Source: an uncultured Flavobacteriaceae bacterium (lineage in GTDB: Bacteria > Bacteroidota > Bacteroidia > Flavobacteriales > Flavobacteriaceae). Taken from it: a stretch of DNA of 23,975 nucleotides. Positions within the stretch are counted from its first letter, which is position 1. Every line of letters starts with the position of its first letter. The stretch lies in the NCBI GenBank assembly GCA_913020685.1, contig CAJWAY010000008.1, forward strand, positions 1 through 23,975, in the 5' to 3' direction. Made by a program: the position numbers and the translations under genes. A model generated the notes under the pieces. It was given only the letters and a program-made list of their open reading frames with translations, ran no database searches and had not been told where the DNA came from. This document shows positions 1-8,809 of the stretch, in pieces.

Positions 1-708
1 GGTGCTGCCGATGAGTTGAGCAACTACCTCAACCTCAAAAAGATATCCAGAAAATTTGGAAGCCCATACTTGTTCGAAACCAATGTGGGAGCTGGACTAC
101 CCATAATTGATACACTGAACAACCTAATCGCTTCTGGAGATCAAATCATTAAGATACAAGCCGTTTTATCAGGAAGTCTGAATTTTGTATTCAACAACTT
201 CAAAAAGGGAGTCTCTTTCCATGACGTAGTTTTAGAAGCACAACAAGAAGGTTATACGGAACCTGATCCCAAGATCGACCTCAGCGGTATTGATGTTGCC
301 CGAAAAATATTGATATTGGCACGTGAAAGTGGAATGAAAATCGAATTGAAGGATATTCAAAATGAATCCTTCCTACCTCAAGAATGTTTGGATACCCATG
401 ACAATAAATCATTTTTTGAATCCCTGGTAAAACACAGTGATCATTTTGATAAAATGTTGGAAAATGTCGAAAAAGAGGGTGCCAAAATGAAATATGTTGC
501 GCAATTGGAAAACGGAAAAGCCAAAGTAGGTATACAAATGATCAAAGAAGGACACGACTTTTATAATCTCGAGGGTAGTGACAACATCATCCTTTTCTAC
601 ACCAATCGATACAAAGAACAACCCCTTATTGTAAAGGGAGCAGGAGCCGGAGCAGATGTAACTGCCTCGGGTATTTTTGCCGATATTATCAGAATTGGAA
701 AGCAATAA
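1..708 (+). CDS. thrA: Bifunctional aspartokinase/homoserine dehydrogenase, C-terminal part (5' truncated by window)
   Basis: The reading frame is open from the first base, so the start lies outside the window and about 235 C-terminal residues are visible. They cover the catalytic half of homoserine dehydrogenase, which reduces aspartate semialdehyde to homoserine with NAD(P)H. Visible family motifs are ETNVGAGLPI, VLSGSLNFVFNNF, the substrate-binding YTEPDPKIDLSGIDVARK stretch, and the terminal GAGAGADVTASGIFADI. The protein ends right after this last motif with no C-terminal ACT domain. That fits the fused ThrA form rather than the monofunctional Hom form, but the kinase half cannot be seen here. 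thrB starts two bases after the stop and thrC follows, so this is a threonine operon. Upstream regulation, such as an attenuator, would be outside the window. Confidence 0.93.
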   Translation, partial: GAADELSNYLNLKKISRKFGSPYLFETNVGAGLPIIDTLNNLIASGDQIIKIQAVLSGSLNFVFNNFKKGVSFHDVVLEAQQEGYTEPDPKIDLSGIDVARKILILARESGMKIELKDIQNESFLPQECLDTHDNKSFFESLVKHSDHFDKMLENVEKEGAKMKYVAQLENGKAKVGIQMIKEGHDFYNLEGSDNIILFYTNRYKEQPLIVKGAGAGADVTASGIFADIIRIGKQ

Positions 709-710
709 TT

Positions 711-1637
711 ATGGATCAAGTTAAGATTTTTACTCCTGCCAGTGTGGCCAATGTATCTTGCGGGTTTGATGTATTGGGATTTTGTCTCGAGCCTGTGGGC
801 GACGAAATGGTAATTCGAAAAGTAGAATCCTCAGGTTTAAAAATTACCAAAATCGTAGGTGAAAGCCTTCCGCTGGATGTGAAAAAAAATGTTGCTGGCT
901 TAGCTGCGGAAGCCATTCTCAAAGCCCATCCCCAAAAAGCAGGGTTTGAAATAGAAATTTACAAGAATATCAAAGCCGGTAGTGGAATTGGAAGCAGTGC
1001 TGCAAGTGCTGCAGGGGCTGTTTTTGGTATCAATGAATTACTGGGCAAACCTTTTACTGCCCACGAATTGATTGCTTTTGCAATGGAGGGCGAAGCTCTG
1101 GCAAGTGGATCGGCTCATGCCGACAATGTGGCTCCCGTCCTCATGGGAGGGATCACTTTGGTAAGATCTATTAATCCTATCGATGTAATTCAGCTGCCTA
1201 CGCCAAAGGAGTTGACTGCCGTGATCTTACATCCCAAAATTGAATTAAAAACCATGCACGCACGTGAAATTATCAAAAAAAACGTTACGATGGAAAAAGC
1301 CATACAACAATGGGGAAATTTAGGGGCTTTCGTCTCTGCCTTATTCAATGAAGATTACGGGTTGATGTCCAGAAGCTTAAAAGATGAAATTATAGAACCA
1401 GTGCGATCACTTTTGATCCCAGAATTCGATTCACTCAAAAAAGCCTCTATAAGTGCAGGTGCATTGGGTTTTGGAATCTCGGGTTCCGGTCCATCAGTTT
1501 ATGCTCTAACCAAAGGAATGAAAACTGCCCAAAAAGTTTCTAAGGCCATTGATGAAATAATTTCCCCTATTGGTATAGATTTTGAAATACACCTATCTAA
1601 TATCAACGATCAAGGAATCAAAATTTTATCCAATTAA
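711..1637 (+). CDS. thrB: Homoserine kinase
   Basis: A 308-residue GHMP-family kinase that phosphorylates homoserine to O-phosphohomoserine, the step before threonine synthase; it is expected to be cytoplasmic. The N-terminal TPASVANVSCGFDVLGF is the family's first motif. The ATP-binding glycine/serine loop GSGIGSSAAS lies at about residues 90-100, and the third motif GFGISGSGPSVYAL at about 250-265. The length is normal for ThrB. The ATG at 711 is two bases after the thrA stop, and the stop codon shares one base with the thrC start (TAATG at 1635-1639), which indicates translational coupling. No Shine-Dalgarno sequence is apparent. Confidence 0.96.
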   Translation: MDQVKIFTPASVANVSCGFDVLGFCLEPVGDEMVIRKVESSGLKITKIVGESLPLDVKKNVAGLAAEAILKAHPQKAGFEIEIYKNIKAGSGIGSSAASAAGAVFGINELLGKPFTAHELIAFAMEGEALASGSAHADNVAPVLMGGITLVRSINPIDVIQLPTPKELTAVILHPKIELKTMHAREIIKKNVTMEKAIQQWGNLGAFVSALFNEDYGLMSRSLKDEIIEPVRSLLIPEFDSLKKASISAGALGFGISGSGPSVYALTKGMKTAQKVSKAIDEIISPIGIDFEIHLSNINDQGIKILSN

Positions 1638-2929
1638 TGAAGTACTTCAGTCTTAACTACAACTCAAAAAGTACACTTTTTCACAATGCAGTAAAGAGAG
1701 GCTTAGCCCCAGACAGAGGTCTATATTTTCCTGAAACCATCCCTCAACTCCCCCGAAGTTTTTTTGATGGCATCGAAAAAATGAGTATTCCCGAAATGGC
1801 ATACAGGGTCATCAAACCCTATGTTGGGAATAAAATTTTAAAAGAGAAACTGATGGAGATTCTAAAAGAAACATTGGATTTTGACTTCCCAATTATTGAA
1901 ATTGATGAAAATATTGCTGCCTTGGAATTATTTCAGGGTCCAACCCTTGCCTTTAAAGATGTTGGAGCGCGATTTATGGCCCGATCTTTGGGACATCTCA
2001 ATCGGGACAGTAATGAGAAAATAAACGTCTTAGTCGCTACCTCCGGGGATACAGGAGGAGCAGTTGCCAATGGCTTTCTGGGCGTTGAGGGTATCAATGT
2101 TTTAATCTTTTATCCCAAGGGTAAAGTCAGTGAAATTCAAGAAAAACAGCTGACCACTCTTGGACATAACATCATTGCTTTTGAGGTTGACGGTGTATTT
2201 GATGATTGTCAAGAAATGGTCAAAAACGCTTTTTTGGACCCGGGTTTATCCAGTTTAAATCTTACTTCTGCTAACTCTATCAATGTCGCTCGGTGGCTAC
2301 CCCAAATGTTCTATTATTTTATAGCCTTCAGGGCGCTTAAATGCAAAAATAAAAGATTGGTTTTCTCAGTTCCCAGCGGAAACTTTGGAAATATCTGTGC
2401 CGGTATCATGGGACAGCAAATGGGATTGCCTATAGATCACTTTATTGCAAGTACCAATGTAAATGACGCTGTTCCGCGTTATTTGGAAACGGGTACCTAT
2501 AATCCTATGCCAACGATCCAAACTATCTCCAGCGCCATGGATGTGGGTAACCCCAGTAACTTCGTCAGAATTCAAAAAATATTCAATAACGACGCAGTAA
2601 AAATGAAAAAAAATCTTTCTGGCTATCGTTACACAGATCAACAAACCAGAAAGGCCTTAAAAGAAATTTACGACCTCAAAAACTATATTGCTGATCCGCA
2701 TGGTGCTGTGGGTTATTTGGGACTAAAAGAATATTTGAACCAACAAAAAGAAGATCTTTACGGAGTTTTCCTGGAAACCGCCCATCCCGTCAAATTTTTG
2801 GACTCGGTCAACAAAACCCTTAAATTGGAAGTTGAAATACCCGAAAGGCTCAAGGATACCCTCTCTAAAGAAAAAGTCAGTGTTCCCATAAAGGATTACA
2901 GTGAACTCAAAGCTTATTTACTGGACTAG
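1637..2929 (+). CDS. thrC: Threonine synthase
   Basis: A 430-residue PLP enzyme that converts O-phosphohomoserine to threonine. The lysine that should carry PLP is Lys107 in GPTLAFKDVG. The phosphate/PLP-binding ATSGDTGGAVANGF follows, and VFSVPSGNFGNICAG further on is also typical. The N-terminus (MKYFSLNYNSKSTLF, then AVKRGLAPDRGLYFPE) matches the long-form ThrC found with ThrB. It overlaps thrB by one base and closes the thrABC operon. Its last 12 bases overlap the 3' end of the convergent aminopeptidase gene, and no separate terminator is visible between them. Confidence 0.96.
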   Translation: MKYFSLNYNSKSTLFHNAVKRGLAPDRGLYFPETIPQLPRSFFDGIEKMSIPEMAYRVIKPYVGNKILKEKLMEILKETLDFDFPIIEIDENIAALELFQGPTLAFKDVGARFMARSLGHLNRDSNEKINVLVATSGDTGGAVANGFLGVEGINVLIFYPKGKVSEIQEKQLTTLGHNIIAFEVDGVFDDCQEMVKNAFLDPGLSSLNLTSANSINVARWLPQMFYYFIAFRALKCKNKRLVFSVPSGNFGNICAGIMGQQMGLPIDHFIASTNVNDAVPRYLETGTYNPMPTIQTISSAMDVGNPSNFVRIQKIFNNDAVKMKKNLSGYRYTDQQTRKALKEIYDLKNYIADPHGAVGYLGLKEYLNQQKEDLYGVFLETAHPVKFLDSVNKTLKLEVEIPERLKDTLSKEKVSVPIKDYSELKAYLLD

Positions 2930-4564
2930 ACTATTGATCTCCGGTAGAATAAAATCCCTCAAAGCACTCTCTTCATTCATCAATTTCTCAATGCCTTTCC
3001 AATCCCGAGGTGCTCCGGCCGACAAGTTGATCGGACCATCATTGGTGATCAAGATATCATCTTCGATTCGGATACCAATATTCCACCATTTAGGATCACA
3101 GGGGCTGTTTTCCGGAATGTAAATACCAGGCTCTATAGTAATGACCATATCCGCCTCCAAATCCTGATAATTTCCAGGGTCATGAACATCCAGTCCAATG
3201 TGGTGTGAAAGACCATGCGGATAATATTTTCTGGCCTCAGAGGCCTCGCTGATGATCCCCAATTGAATTAATCCCTTAGCTACAATATCATATGACAATA
3301 GGTAAATCGATCTAAAAGTATTTCCCACCTGAGAAGCACTTATGGCCGCTTCCTGCGAATCGTAAACAATTTGATACAAAGCTTTTTGCTCCGGACTGAA
3401 GACTCCGTTGGCAGGGATGGTTCGGGTAACATCGGCTGTATAACCAAAAAACTCTGCACCCAAGTCCATCAAAACCAACTGATTGTGAATCTCTTCTTTG
3501 TCATTTTCGATGTAGTGCAAAACACAACCGTTTTCACCTGCCCCGACTATAGAGGGGTAACCTTCATCGGCAGCTCCGTATTTGCGATATACAAACTCAT
3601 GGATACCTTGAATCTCTCTTTCACCCATATCAGGATGCATCGCTTTCATCACTTCAATTTGTCCCACTACAGAAATGGCAACTGCTTTTTTCAAGAGATC
3701 TATTTCATTTTTGGTTTTGATCTCTCTCATATCTCCCATAATGATGGGCAGGGTTTCTAAATCAAAATTGTAATTCTGTAAGGCATAAGCAGTTTTTCTC
3801 TTGACTTCTCTGTAAAAATCCTGGTCAGGTTCTTTAAGAAAATCTCTGATGATTTCATCTTCCATCAACAAACTGTCGCGCTTTACCAGGTACTCAACTT
3901 CATCCCTTATCTTCTCAAAACTTTCCAGGTCTGCTTCCATAATTCTTTGGTATGCCTTATGGGACAGACGGTTGAAATCATTGGGAAAATTGATGGCCTC
4001 TCTAAAAGTCGCTTTGAGATCAAATAAGTCATGGGGATCGTCTACTTTAAAGCGAATATTATCTATAAAAACATAGGTCTTTTGATTTCGAATATCGTTT
4101 TTAAACTCAAACATCAAAACCTGATCGAAACTACCCAAGTTAGCGCAATCATTCTTAAAATCATGGCGTTCGGCAACCCGCTCATAGCCCAGCTCTTTTA
4201 CCTGTTCCAAATCGTATCGTTTTCCATTCCACATTTCCATATAATCATCTCGCTCAGGAACATAAATCTTTTCGTAATAAACCCCATCGCTGTCTGATTG
4301 TGGATTTTTATAGATCATCAAAACAGAATGAGGCTGATGCCATCCGGTCAAATAGAAAAAATTGGGATCTTGATGATAAATATAATCCACATCATTGGCG
4401 CGATTTCTTATCGGTGCACTGAACAGAACCGCAACACTGTTGTCCGGCATCTTTTGACGGAAGGCCTTCCTTACATTTTGATAATGTTCGGAAGATAATT
4501 TTGATTTTTGACTATTTCCAAAAAAGAAAGGGAGCAAAACAGTCAATACAATAATATTTTTCAT
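2918..4564 (-). CDS. pepP: Exported Xaa-Pro aminopeptidase (M24B family)
   Basis: A 548-residue metallopeptidase predicted to remove N-terminal residues that precede proline. Residues 1 to about 19 form a signal peptide (MKN, a hydrophobic core, then GNSQ), so the enzyme is probably periplasmic. An aminopeptidase-P N-terminal domain follows (FYLTGWHQPHSVLMIY near residue 75). The C-terminal pita-bread domain shows all five metal ligands: the Asp of MDLGAE (about 367), the Asp of ADVTRTIP (about 378), the His in HGLSHHIGLDVHD (about 450-455), the Glu of TIEPGIY (about 477) and the Glu of IRIEDD (about 498). The gene stands alone on the minus strand between thrC and gcvT. Cytosolic PepP enzymes are usually shorter (about 440 residues) and lack a signal peptide. 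The symbol is by family. Confidence 0.92.
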   Translation of the reverse strand: MKNIIVLTVLLPFFFGNSQKSKLSSEHYQNVRKAFRQKMPDNSVAVLFSAPIRNRANDVDYIYHQDPNFFYLTGWHQPHSVLMIYKNPQSDSDGVYYEKIYVPERDDYMEMWNGKRYDLEQVKELGYERVAERHDFKNDCANLGSFDQVLMFEFKNDIRNQKTYVFIDNIRFKVDDPHDLFDLKATFREAINFPNDFNRLSHKAYQRIMEADLESFEKIRDEVEYLVKRDSLLMEDEIIRDFLKEPDQDFYREVKRKTAYALQNYNFDLETLPIIMGDMREIKTKNEIDLLKKAVAISVVGQIEVMKAMHPDMGEREIQGIHEFVYRKYGAADEGYPSIVGAGENGCVLHYIENDKEEIHNQLVLMDLGAEFFGYTADVTRTIPANGVFSPEQKALYQIVYDSQEAAISASQVGNTFRSIYLLSYDIVAKGLIQLGIISEASEARKYYPHGLSHHIGLDVHDPGNYQDLEADMVITIEPGIYIPENSPCDPKWWNIGIRIEDDILITNDGPINLSAGAPRDWKGIEKLMNEESALRDFILPEINSLVQ

Positions 4565-4738
4565 GTTTATAAATTTTAGTTTCTTTGATGATATTTAATT
4601 ACTTTCTACTATTGAAGGATTTATTTGAGGTGTTTTAGTTCGCTCTATGGGAATTTGTAATGGACCGTTTTCAGGGTTTTAGATTATCGATTCTATTCAC
4701 TTATGACTTAAAAGTAATATTTTTGTCTAAAGAAGTCC
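4565..4738. other. Divergent intergenic region, pepP/gcvT
   Basis: 174 bases between two divergent genes, very AT-rich. On the plus strand it holds a TAnnTTTG element just before gcvT (listed separately). No matching element is visible for the minus-strand pepP gene, and no RNA gene or hairpin was recognised. Confidence 0.5.
4718..4725 (+). promoter_or_regulatory. Putative -7 promoter element for gcvT
   Basis: TATTTTTG matches the Bacteroidota -7 consensus TAnnTTTG. It ends 13 bases before the gcvT ATG at 4739, so the predicted leader would be only a few bases long. No good -33 TTTG is visible at the usual 19-21 base spacing. This is a motif match only. Confidence 0.5.
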
Positions 4739-5827
4739 ATGAAGAAAACCCCATTTTATGATATTCACATCAAGTTAGGTGCCAAAATATCCCTTTTCGG
4801 TGGGTATCAGATGCCGATACAATATAGCGGAGTCATAGAAGAGCATTTGGCAATAAGAAATAAGTTAGGTGTATTTGATGTTTCTCACATGGGCGAATTT
4901 TGGGTTGAAGGACCAAATGCCTTTGACTTATTACAGTTCGTTTGCAGTAATGATATTTCCAAACTCATTCCCGGGAAAGCACAATACAATTACATGCCCA
5001 ATGATGAAGGCGGAGTGGTCGACGATCTGATAGTTTACCAACTCCATGCCGAAAAATACTTGCTAGTGGTCAATGCTTCCAATATTGAAAAAGACTGGAA
5101 TCATATTCTAAAACAGAATCAAAATTTTAATGCAAAGCTCGAAAATACATCAGAAAAAATAGCTTTATTGGCCATTCAAGGCCCCAAAGCTATGGCTGCT
5201 ATGCAGTCCATTTGTAACGCCCAAATCAGTCAATTATCCAACTATAGCCATACCACCACCACTTTTGCAGGAGTCAAAAACGTGTTGGTTGCAACCACAG
5301 GCTACACCGGTGCGGGAGGAATTGAAATCTATTTTGATGTTACCAAAGCTGAAAAAATATGGAGGGCTGTGATGGAGGCTGGTAGGCATTTTGGGATATT
5401 ACCGGCGGGTTTAGCCGCAAGAGATACCCTACGTTTAGAGATGGGTTATTGTCTCTATGGAAACGAAATTGACGACAATAGCTCTCCCATAAGCGCAGGG
5501 CTCGATTGGGTCTCCAAACCACTAACTGGTTTTTTGAATGCAGAAATCCACCAAAAATTTATGCATGAAGGCACACCAGAAAAACTCGTAGGTTTTCAAA
5601 TTGATGAAAGAGGTATTCCTCGTACAGGATATCTTCTTTTTGACTCTGACGAAAATCTCATTGGTAGAGTTACCTCTGGAACACAGTCTCCTTCCCTCAA
5701 CAAAGGCATCGGTTTGGGGTATGTCAAAACCGATTTTTCCAAACCCGGAAACAAGTTATTTGTAGAGATTAGAGGGAAACTTGTATTGGCTACCGTTGTT
5801 AAAATTCCCTTTTTAAAACCCTCATAA
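4739..5827 (+). CDS. gcvT: Aminomethyltransferase, T-protein of the glycine cleavage system
   Basis: A 362-residue protein that transfers the aminomethyl group from lipoylated H-protein to tetrahydrofolate, releasing ammonia and methylene-THF. The N-terminal FGGYQMPIQYSGVIEEH and FDVSHMGEFWVEGP are typical. GGVVDDLIVYQL near residue 95 carries the conserved folate-site aspartate. GYTGAGGIEIYF and LPAGLAARDTLRLEMGYCLYG follow, and the C-terminal domain includes GRVTSGTQSPSLNKGIGLGYV. The length is that of the family. The gcvH and gcvP genes are not in the window. It lies 15 bases upstream of the SDR gene and probably shares a transcript with it. Confidence 0.96.
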   Translation: MKKTPFYDIHIKLGAKISLFGGYQMPIQYSGVIEEHLAIRNKLGVFDVSHMGEFWVEGPNAFDLLQFVCSNDISKLIPGKAQYNYMPNDEGGVVDDLIVYQLHAEKYLLVVNASNIEKDWNHILKQNQNFNAKLENTSEKIALLAIQGPKAMAAMQSICNAQISQLSNYSHTTTTFAGVKNVLVATTGYTGAGGIEIYFDVTKAEKIWRAVMEAGRHFGILPAGLAARDTLRLEMGYCLYGNEIDDNSSPISAGLDWVSKPLTGFLNAEIHQKFMHEGTPEKLVGFQIDERGIPRTGYLLFDSDENLIGRVTSGTQSPSLNKGIGLGYVKTDFSKPGNKLFVEIRGKLVLATVVKIPFLKPS

Positions 5828-5842
5828 CGGACATTTAAATAG

Positions 5843-6667
5843 ATGAAAAGGATCTTGATTCTTGGCGCCAGTGGGTTCATAGGAAACACCCTTTACAAGG
5901 AGTTAAATTCTTACTACGATACTTTTGGTACCTATTTTACCAAAAAGGGCTTTGGCCAAAACCATCATTTCTTTCATTATGATATGGAAGAGGGTGGACT
6001 GGAGCGCATAATCAAAGAAGTCAAACCAAAACTTATCATATCCGCCTTGAGGGGAACTTTTGAGGGCTTGATCGAAACCCATGAGTTTATAATTAACTTG
6101 ATCGATCGATCCAATTGCAGGTTATTCTTTCTTTCATCTGCTAATGTGTTTGACACCTTCGAACATTTCCCATCCTACGAATACGACAAGACCCTATCTC
6201 AAAGCATCTACGGTCGATTAAAGATCAAAATCGAAAACGAGCTCTTGCGCCTACCCCCGGCCAAATTTGTTTTGGCACGTCTCCCGATGGTCTTTGGAAA
6301 TCATTCTCCCAGAATTCAGGAGTTGGATCAGGCCATGAATACAAACCAACCCATCGAAGTATTTCCCAATACCATCATCAATGTCAACAATGACATTAAA
6401 CTCAGTCAACAAATACATTACATCATCAATCAACAACTGACAGGGATTTTTCATTTGGGCAGTATAGATCTGATCCATCATTTTGATTTTATCAAATTAA
6501 TTATTCAAAAGAGGTACCATCGAAAAGCCGTTTACAAACAGGTTTATACCACCAATCAGATGCGCTACTTGGCTGTTTTGGCAAAAGAAAATAAATTGCC
6601 CAAGAACCTTCTGTTTTCATACACAGAAATTTTGGACGATTTGACATTGATCAAAAGGGATTTTTAA
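5843..6667 (+). CDS. SDR-family NAD(P)-dependent sugar-nucleotide epimerase/reductase (RmlD-like)
   Basis: A 274-residue extended short-chain dehydrogenase. The N-terminal ILILGASGFIGNTL is the GxxGxxG dinucleotide-binding loop after the first beta strand. LSSANVFD around residue 95 supplies the catalytic serine region, and the YGRLK sequence in SQSIYGRLKIK matches the YxxxK catalytic pair. LARLPMVFG is typical of RmlD-type dTDP-4-dehydrorhamnose reductases. The exact substrate cannot be inferred, and no other rhamnose or surface-sugar genes are nearby. It follows gcvT by 15 bases, and yebC downstream has its own promoter-like element, so the gcvT transcript probably ends in or after this gene. 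Confidence 0.75.
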   Translation: MKRILILGASGFIGNTLYKELNSYYDTFGTYFTKKGFGQNHHFFHYDMEEGGLERIIKEVKPKLIISALRGTFEGLIETHEFIINLIDRSNCRLFFLSSANVFDTFEHFPSYEYDKTLSQSIYGRLKIKIENELLRLPPAKFVLARLPMVFGNHSPRIQELDQAMNTNQPIEVFPNTIINVNNDIKLSQQIHYIINQQLTGIFHLGSIDLIHHFDFIKLIIQKRYHRKAVYKQVYTTNQMRYLAVLAKENKLPKNLLFSYTEILDDLTLIKRDF

Positions 6668-6674
6668 TAGTTTT

Positions 6675-6682
6675 TATCTTTG
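6675..6682 (+). promoter_or_regulatory. Putative -7 promoter element for yebC
   Basis: TATCTTTG is an exact TAnnTTTG match in the short gap after the SDR gene, 22 bases before the yebC ATG. The -33 region is poor. The identical octamer occurs before dnaX. Confidence 0.55.
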
Positions 6683-6704
6683 TGATTAACAACCAGTAAA
6701 TATA

Positions 6705-7421
6705 ATGGGAAGAGCCTTTGAATTCCGAAAAGCCAGAAAAATGAAAAGATGGTCAGCCATGGCTAAAACCTTTACTCGCATAGGTAAAGATATTGTTATG
6801 GCAGTCAAAGATGGGGGACCGGATCCTGATAACAATTCTCGTCTTCGAGCTGTCATACAAAATGCCAAGGCCGCTAACATGCCCAAGGACAATGTCGAAC
6901 GAGCCATCAAAAAAGCATCGGATAAAAGCACCAAAAACTACAAAGAAGTACTGTTCGAAGGCTATGCTCCACATGGGATCGCTATATTAGTAGAAACTGC
7001 AACCGATAACAATAACCGAACAGTAGCCAACGTCAGGAGTTATTTTAATAAATGTAATGGCAACTTAGGCACCTCAGGCTCAGTGGAGTTTATGTTTGAC
7101 CGAAGTTGCAATTTTAGAATACCAGCTGAAGGTGTCAATATTGAAGAATTTGAATTGGAATTCATCGACTTTGGAGTGGAAGAAGTCTTTGAAGATGAGG
7201 ATGGGATATTGCTCTTCGCCCCCTTTGAAAACTTTGGGGCCATTCAAAAAGAATTTGAAAGTCGATCCATAAAAATACTCTCCTCTGGGTTTGATCGCAT
7301 TCCAAAGACCAGTAAACAACTACCAGTAGACCAGCAAGAAGAAGTACTCGAACTGATCGAAAAAATCGAGGAAGACGGGGATGTACAAAACGTTTACCAC
7401 GACATGAACATACAAGAGTAG
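6705..7421 (+). CDS. yebC: YebC/PmpR/TACO1 family protein
   Basis: A 238-residue member of the YebC family. It is long annotated as a DNA-binding regulator, but recent work on the family points to a role in translation of proline-rich or otherwise difficult sequences. The N-terminus MGRAFEFRKARKMKRWSAMAK is the canonical start and fixes the ATG at 6705. The helical first domain contains GPDPDNNSRLRAVIQNAKAANMPKDNVERAIKKA, with family-specific MPKDNVERAIKKA. The second part, VLFEGYAPHGIAILVE followed by GTSGSVEFMFDRSC, is the mixed alpha/beta portion. The full length is present. The gene probably has its own promoter and is followed by a 129-base gap. Confidence 0.94.
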   Translation: MGRAFEFRKARKMKRWSAMAKTFTRIGKDIVMAVKDGGPDPDNNSRLRAVIQNAKAANMPKDNVERAIKKASDKSTKNYKEVLFEGYAPHGIAILVETATDNNNRTVANVRSYFNKCNGNLGTSGSVEFMFDRSCNFRIPAEGVNIEEFELEFIDFGVEEVFEDEDGILLFAPFENFGAIQKEFESRSIKILSSGFDRIPKTSKQLPVDQQEEVLELIEKIEEDGDVQNVYHDMNIQE

Positions 7422-7550
7422 ATATTCGAATCAAAGATTTAATAATCTATTATAAACAAAGAACCCATCAAAAAGATAAGGACTCAGAACTGATTGTGGT
7501 TTGCAATTAAATAAAAGGAAATACAGAGTAAGAATAAATCCCGATCAATC
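7422..7550. other. Convergent intergenic region, yebC/acyltransferase
   Basis: 129 AT-rich bases between the ends of two convergent genes. There is only a weak imperfect palindrome near 7434-7447 (AGATT and AATCT arms), which I do not consider a convincing terminator. No gene was recognised. Confidence 0.4.
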
Positions 7551-8069
7551 CTAGACGGCTCTTTTAAAATAAGCTTTCATTTCATTTATGTCCTTCTCTA
7601 TATCTCCTGTTGGATAAAACATTTTTAAAAAAGATATTTTTTTGTAGGGATAGTTAAAATGAACTAATAATATAGGTACATCAGCTTCTAATGCAATATA
7701 GTAAAAGCCTGTTTTCCAGTGATCCACTTTTTTTCGAGTTCCCTCAGGAGCGATTGCCATTCGAAATGCATCCCTCTCCTTAAAAATTTTCGCTATGGCT
7801 GACACTTTATTTTCATTAGAATTTCGATTGACAGGAGTGCCTCCCAAGGCACGAAAAAACCAACCCGATAAAGGATTAAACAATTCTTGTTTTCCTACAT
7901 AGCTTATTTTTTCATTCAGCACCGAACGTGTCAAAACTCCTATGACAAAGTCCATATTCCGGGTATGTGGGTAGACGGCTATAATAAACTTTTTCAAAAA
8001 GGGAAATTCTCCCTCTATCTTCCACCCCATAAGATGAAAAAACACAATCTTAGCCAACCACGATATCAT
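7551..8069 (-). CDS. PlsC-like 1-acylglycerol-3-phosphate/lysophospholipid acyltransferase
   Basis: A 172-residue, short member of the LPLAT/PlsC acyltransferase superfamily, expected at the inner membrane in glycerophospholipid or related lipid acylation. The catalytic HX4D box is His35-Thr-Arg-Asn-Met-Asp40, and the second signature APEGTRKK sits near residue 109. GTPVNRN between them is also typical of this small subfamily. Near the N-terminus is a hydrophobic segment (residues 5-15). The gene overlaps kdsB by four bases (ATGA at 8066-8069), implying coupled translation. Pairing with an LPS gene suggests envelope biogenesis, but the acyl acceptor cannot be deduced. Confidence 0.85.
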   Translation of the reverse strand: MISWLAKIVFFHLMGWKIEGEFPFLKKFIIAVYPHTRNMDFVIGVLTRSVLNEKISYVGKQELFNPLSGWFFRALGGTPVNRNSNENKVSAIAKIFKERDAFRMAIAPEGTRKKVDHWKTGFYYIALEADVPILLVHFNYPYKKISFLKMFYPTGDIEKDINEMKAYFKRAV

Positions 8070-8809
8070 TTTGAATTCAATTGATCTAAATAAGTTTTCG
8101 CGCGATCGAGGTCTCGAGGAGTATCGATTTCAAAATTTAAATTTTGGGTGAGGACCATTTTGATTTTTTTTCCATGCTCGAGAAAGCGTATGCACTCGAT
8201 TTTTTCGGCTGATTCCAAAGGAGTGATCTCCTGGCTACTAAATTCAATCAAAGCTTGCTTTCTAAAAGCATAAACCCCAACATGTTTATAGTGGGTGGGG
8301 GCATTTTTATTATCCCGATCAAATGGAATTGGAGAACGGGAAAAATATAGCGCAAAGTGCTTTAAATCCACAATTACTTTAACCACACTAGGGTTTGTAA
8401 CCTCCTCCTGTTCGAGCAAAGGTGTCATCAAAGAAGCCAATGCGATTTCTTTTTGGGAATCTTCCTCAAATACTTTTATAAGCTTTTTTAGGCTATCACG
8501 ATCTACAAAAGGCTCGTCACCCTGAACATTTATGACCACATCGGCATCCATTCCCGAAATAGCTTCAGCAATGCGGTCGCTGCCACATTCATGATCTTTA
8601 CTAGTCATAACGGCACGCCCTCCGTTTTCAAAAATTTCCTTAAAAATTAAATCACTATCCGTAGCAACCACAACATCGTCAAAAAGACCAGTAGCCATAA
8701 CATTTTGATAAGTTCTTAAAATAACGGTTTTTTCACCCAGCTGCTGCATTAGCTTACCAGGAAAGCGCGAAGAATCATAACGCGCAGGTATAATCGAAAC
8801 TATTTTCAT
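8066..8809 (-). CDS. kdsB: 3-deoxy-manno-octulosonate cytidylyltransferase (CMP-KDO synthetase)
   Basis: A 247-residue enzyme that activates KDO with CTP to CMP-KDO for lipopolysaccharide inner-core synthesis, so the organism has a Gram-negative outer membrane. The nucleotide-binding N-terminus IIPARYDSSRFPGK, VVATDSDLIF, TSKDHECGSDRIAEA and VINVQGDEPFVD are all characteristic. The C-terminal FEIDTPRDLDRA also matches the family. The length is normal. It is the first gene of a two-gene unit with the acyltransferase. The 72 bases upstream contain no exact TAnnTTTG element, only a version with one extra base (TAAAATTTG on the minus strand). Confidence 0.96.
   Translation of the reverse strand: MKIVSIIPARYDSSRFPGKLMQQLGEKTVILRTYQNVMATGLFDDVVVATDSDLIFKEIFENGGRAVMTSKDHECGSDRIAEAISGMDADVVINVQGDEPFVDRDSLKKLIKVFEEDSQKEIALASLMTPLLEQEEVTNPSVVKVIVDLKHFALYFSRSPIPFDRDNKNAPTHYKHVGVYAFRKQALIEFSSQEITPLESAEKIECIRFLEHGKKIKMVLTQNLNFEIDTPRDLDRAKTYLDQLNSK

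Noticed and set aside
409..705. Open frame of 98 codons on the minus strand within thrA
   Set aside because: Cysteine- and phenylalanine-rich shadow of a strongly coding plus-strand gene; no motif or start context.
3371..4498. Plus-strand open frames (129, 75, 88 and 66 codons) opposite the aminopeptidase gene
   Set aside because: They lie entirely antisense to a gene with all its catalytic motifs; their compositions are those of reverse-strand shadows.
7040..7434. Minus-strand frames opposite yebC
   Set aside because: Overlap the conserved YebC coding sequence and show no family features.
7434..7447. Short palindrome after yebC as a terminator
   Set aside because: Only a five-base AT-rich stem with no T run in either direction.
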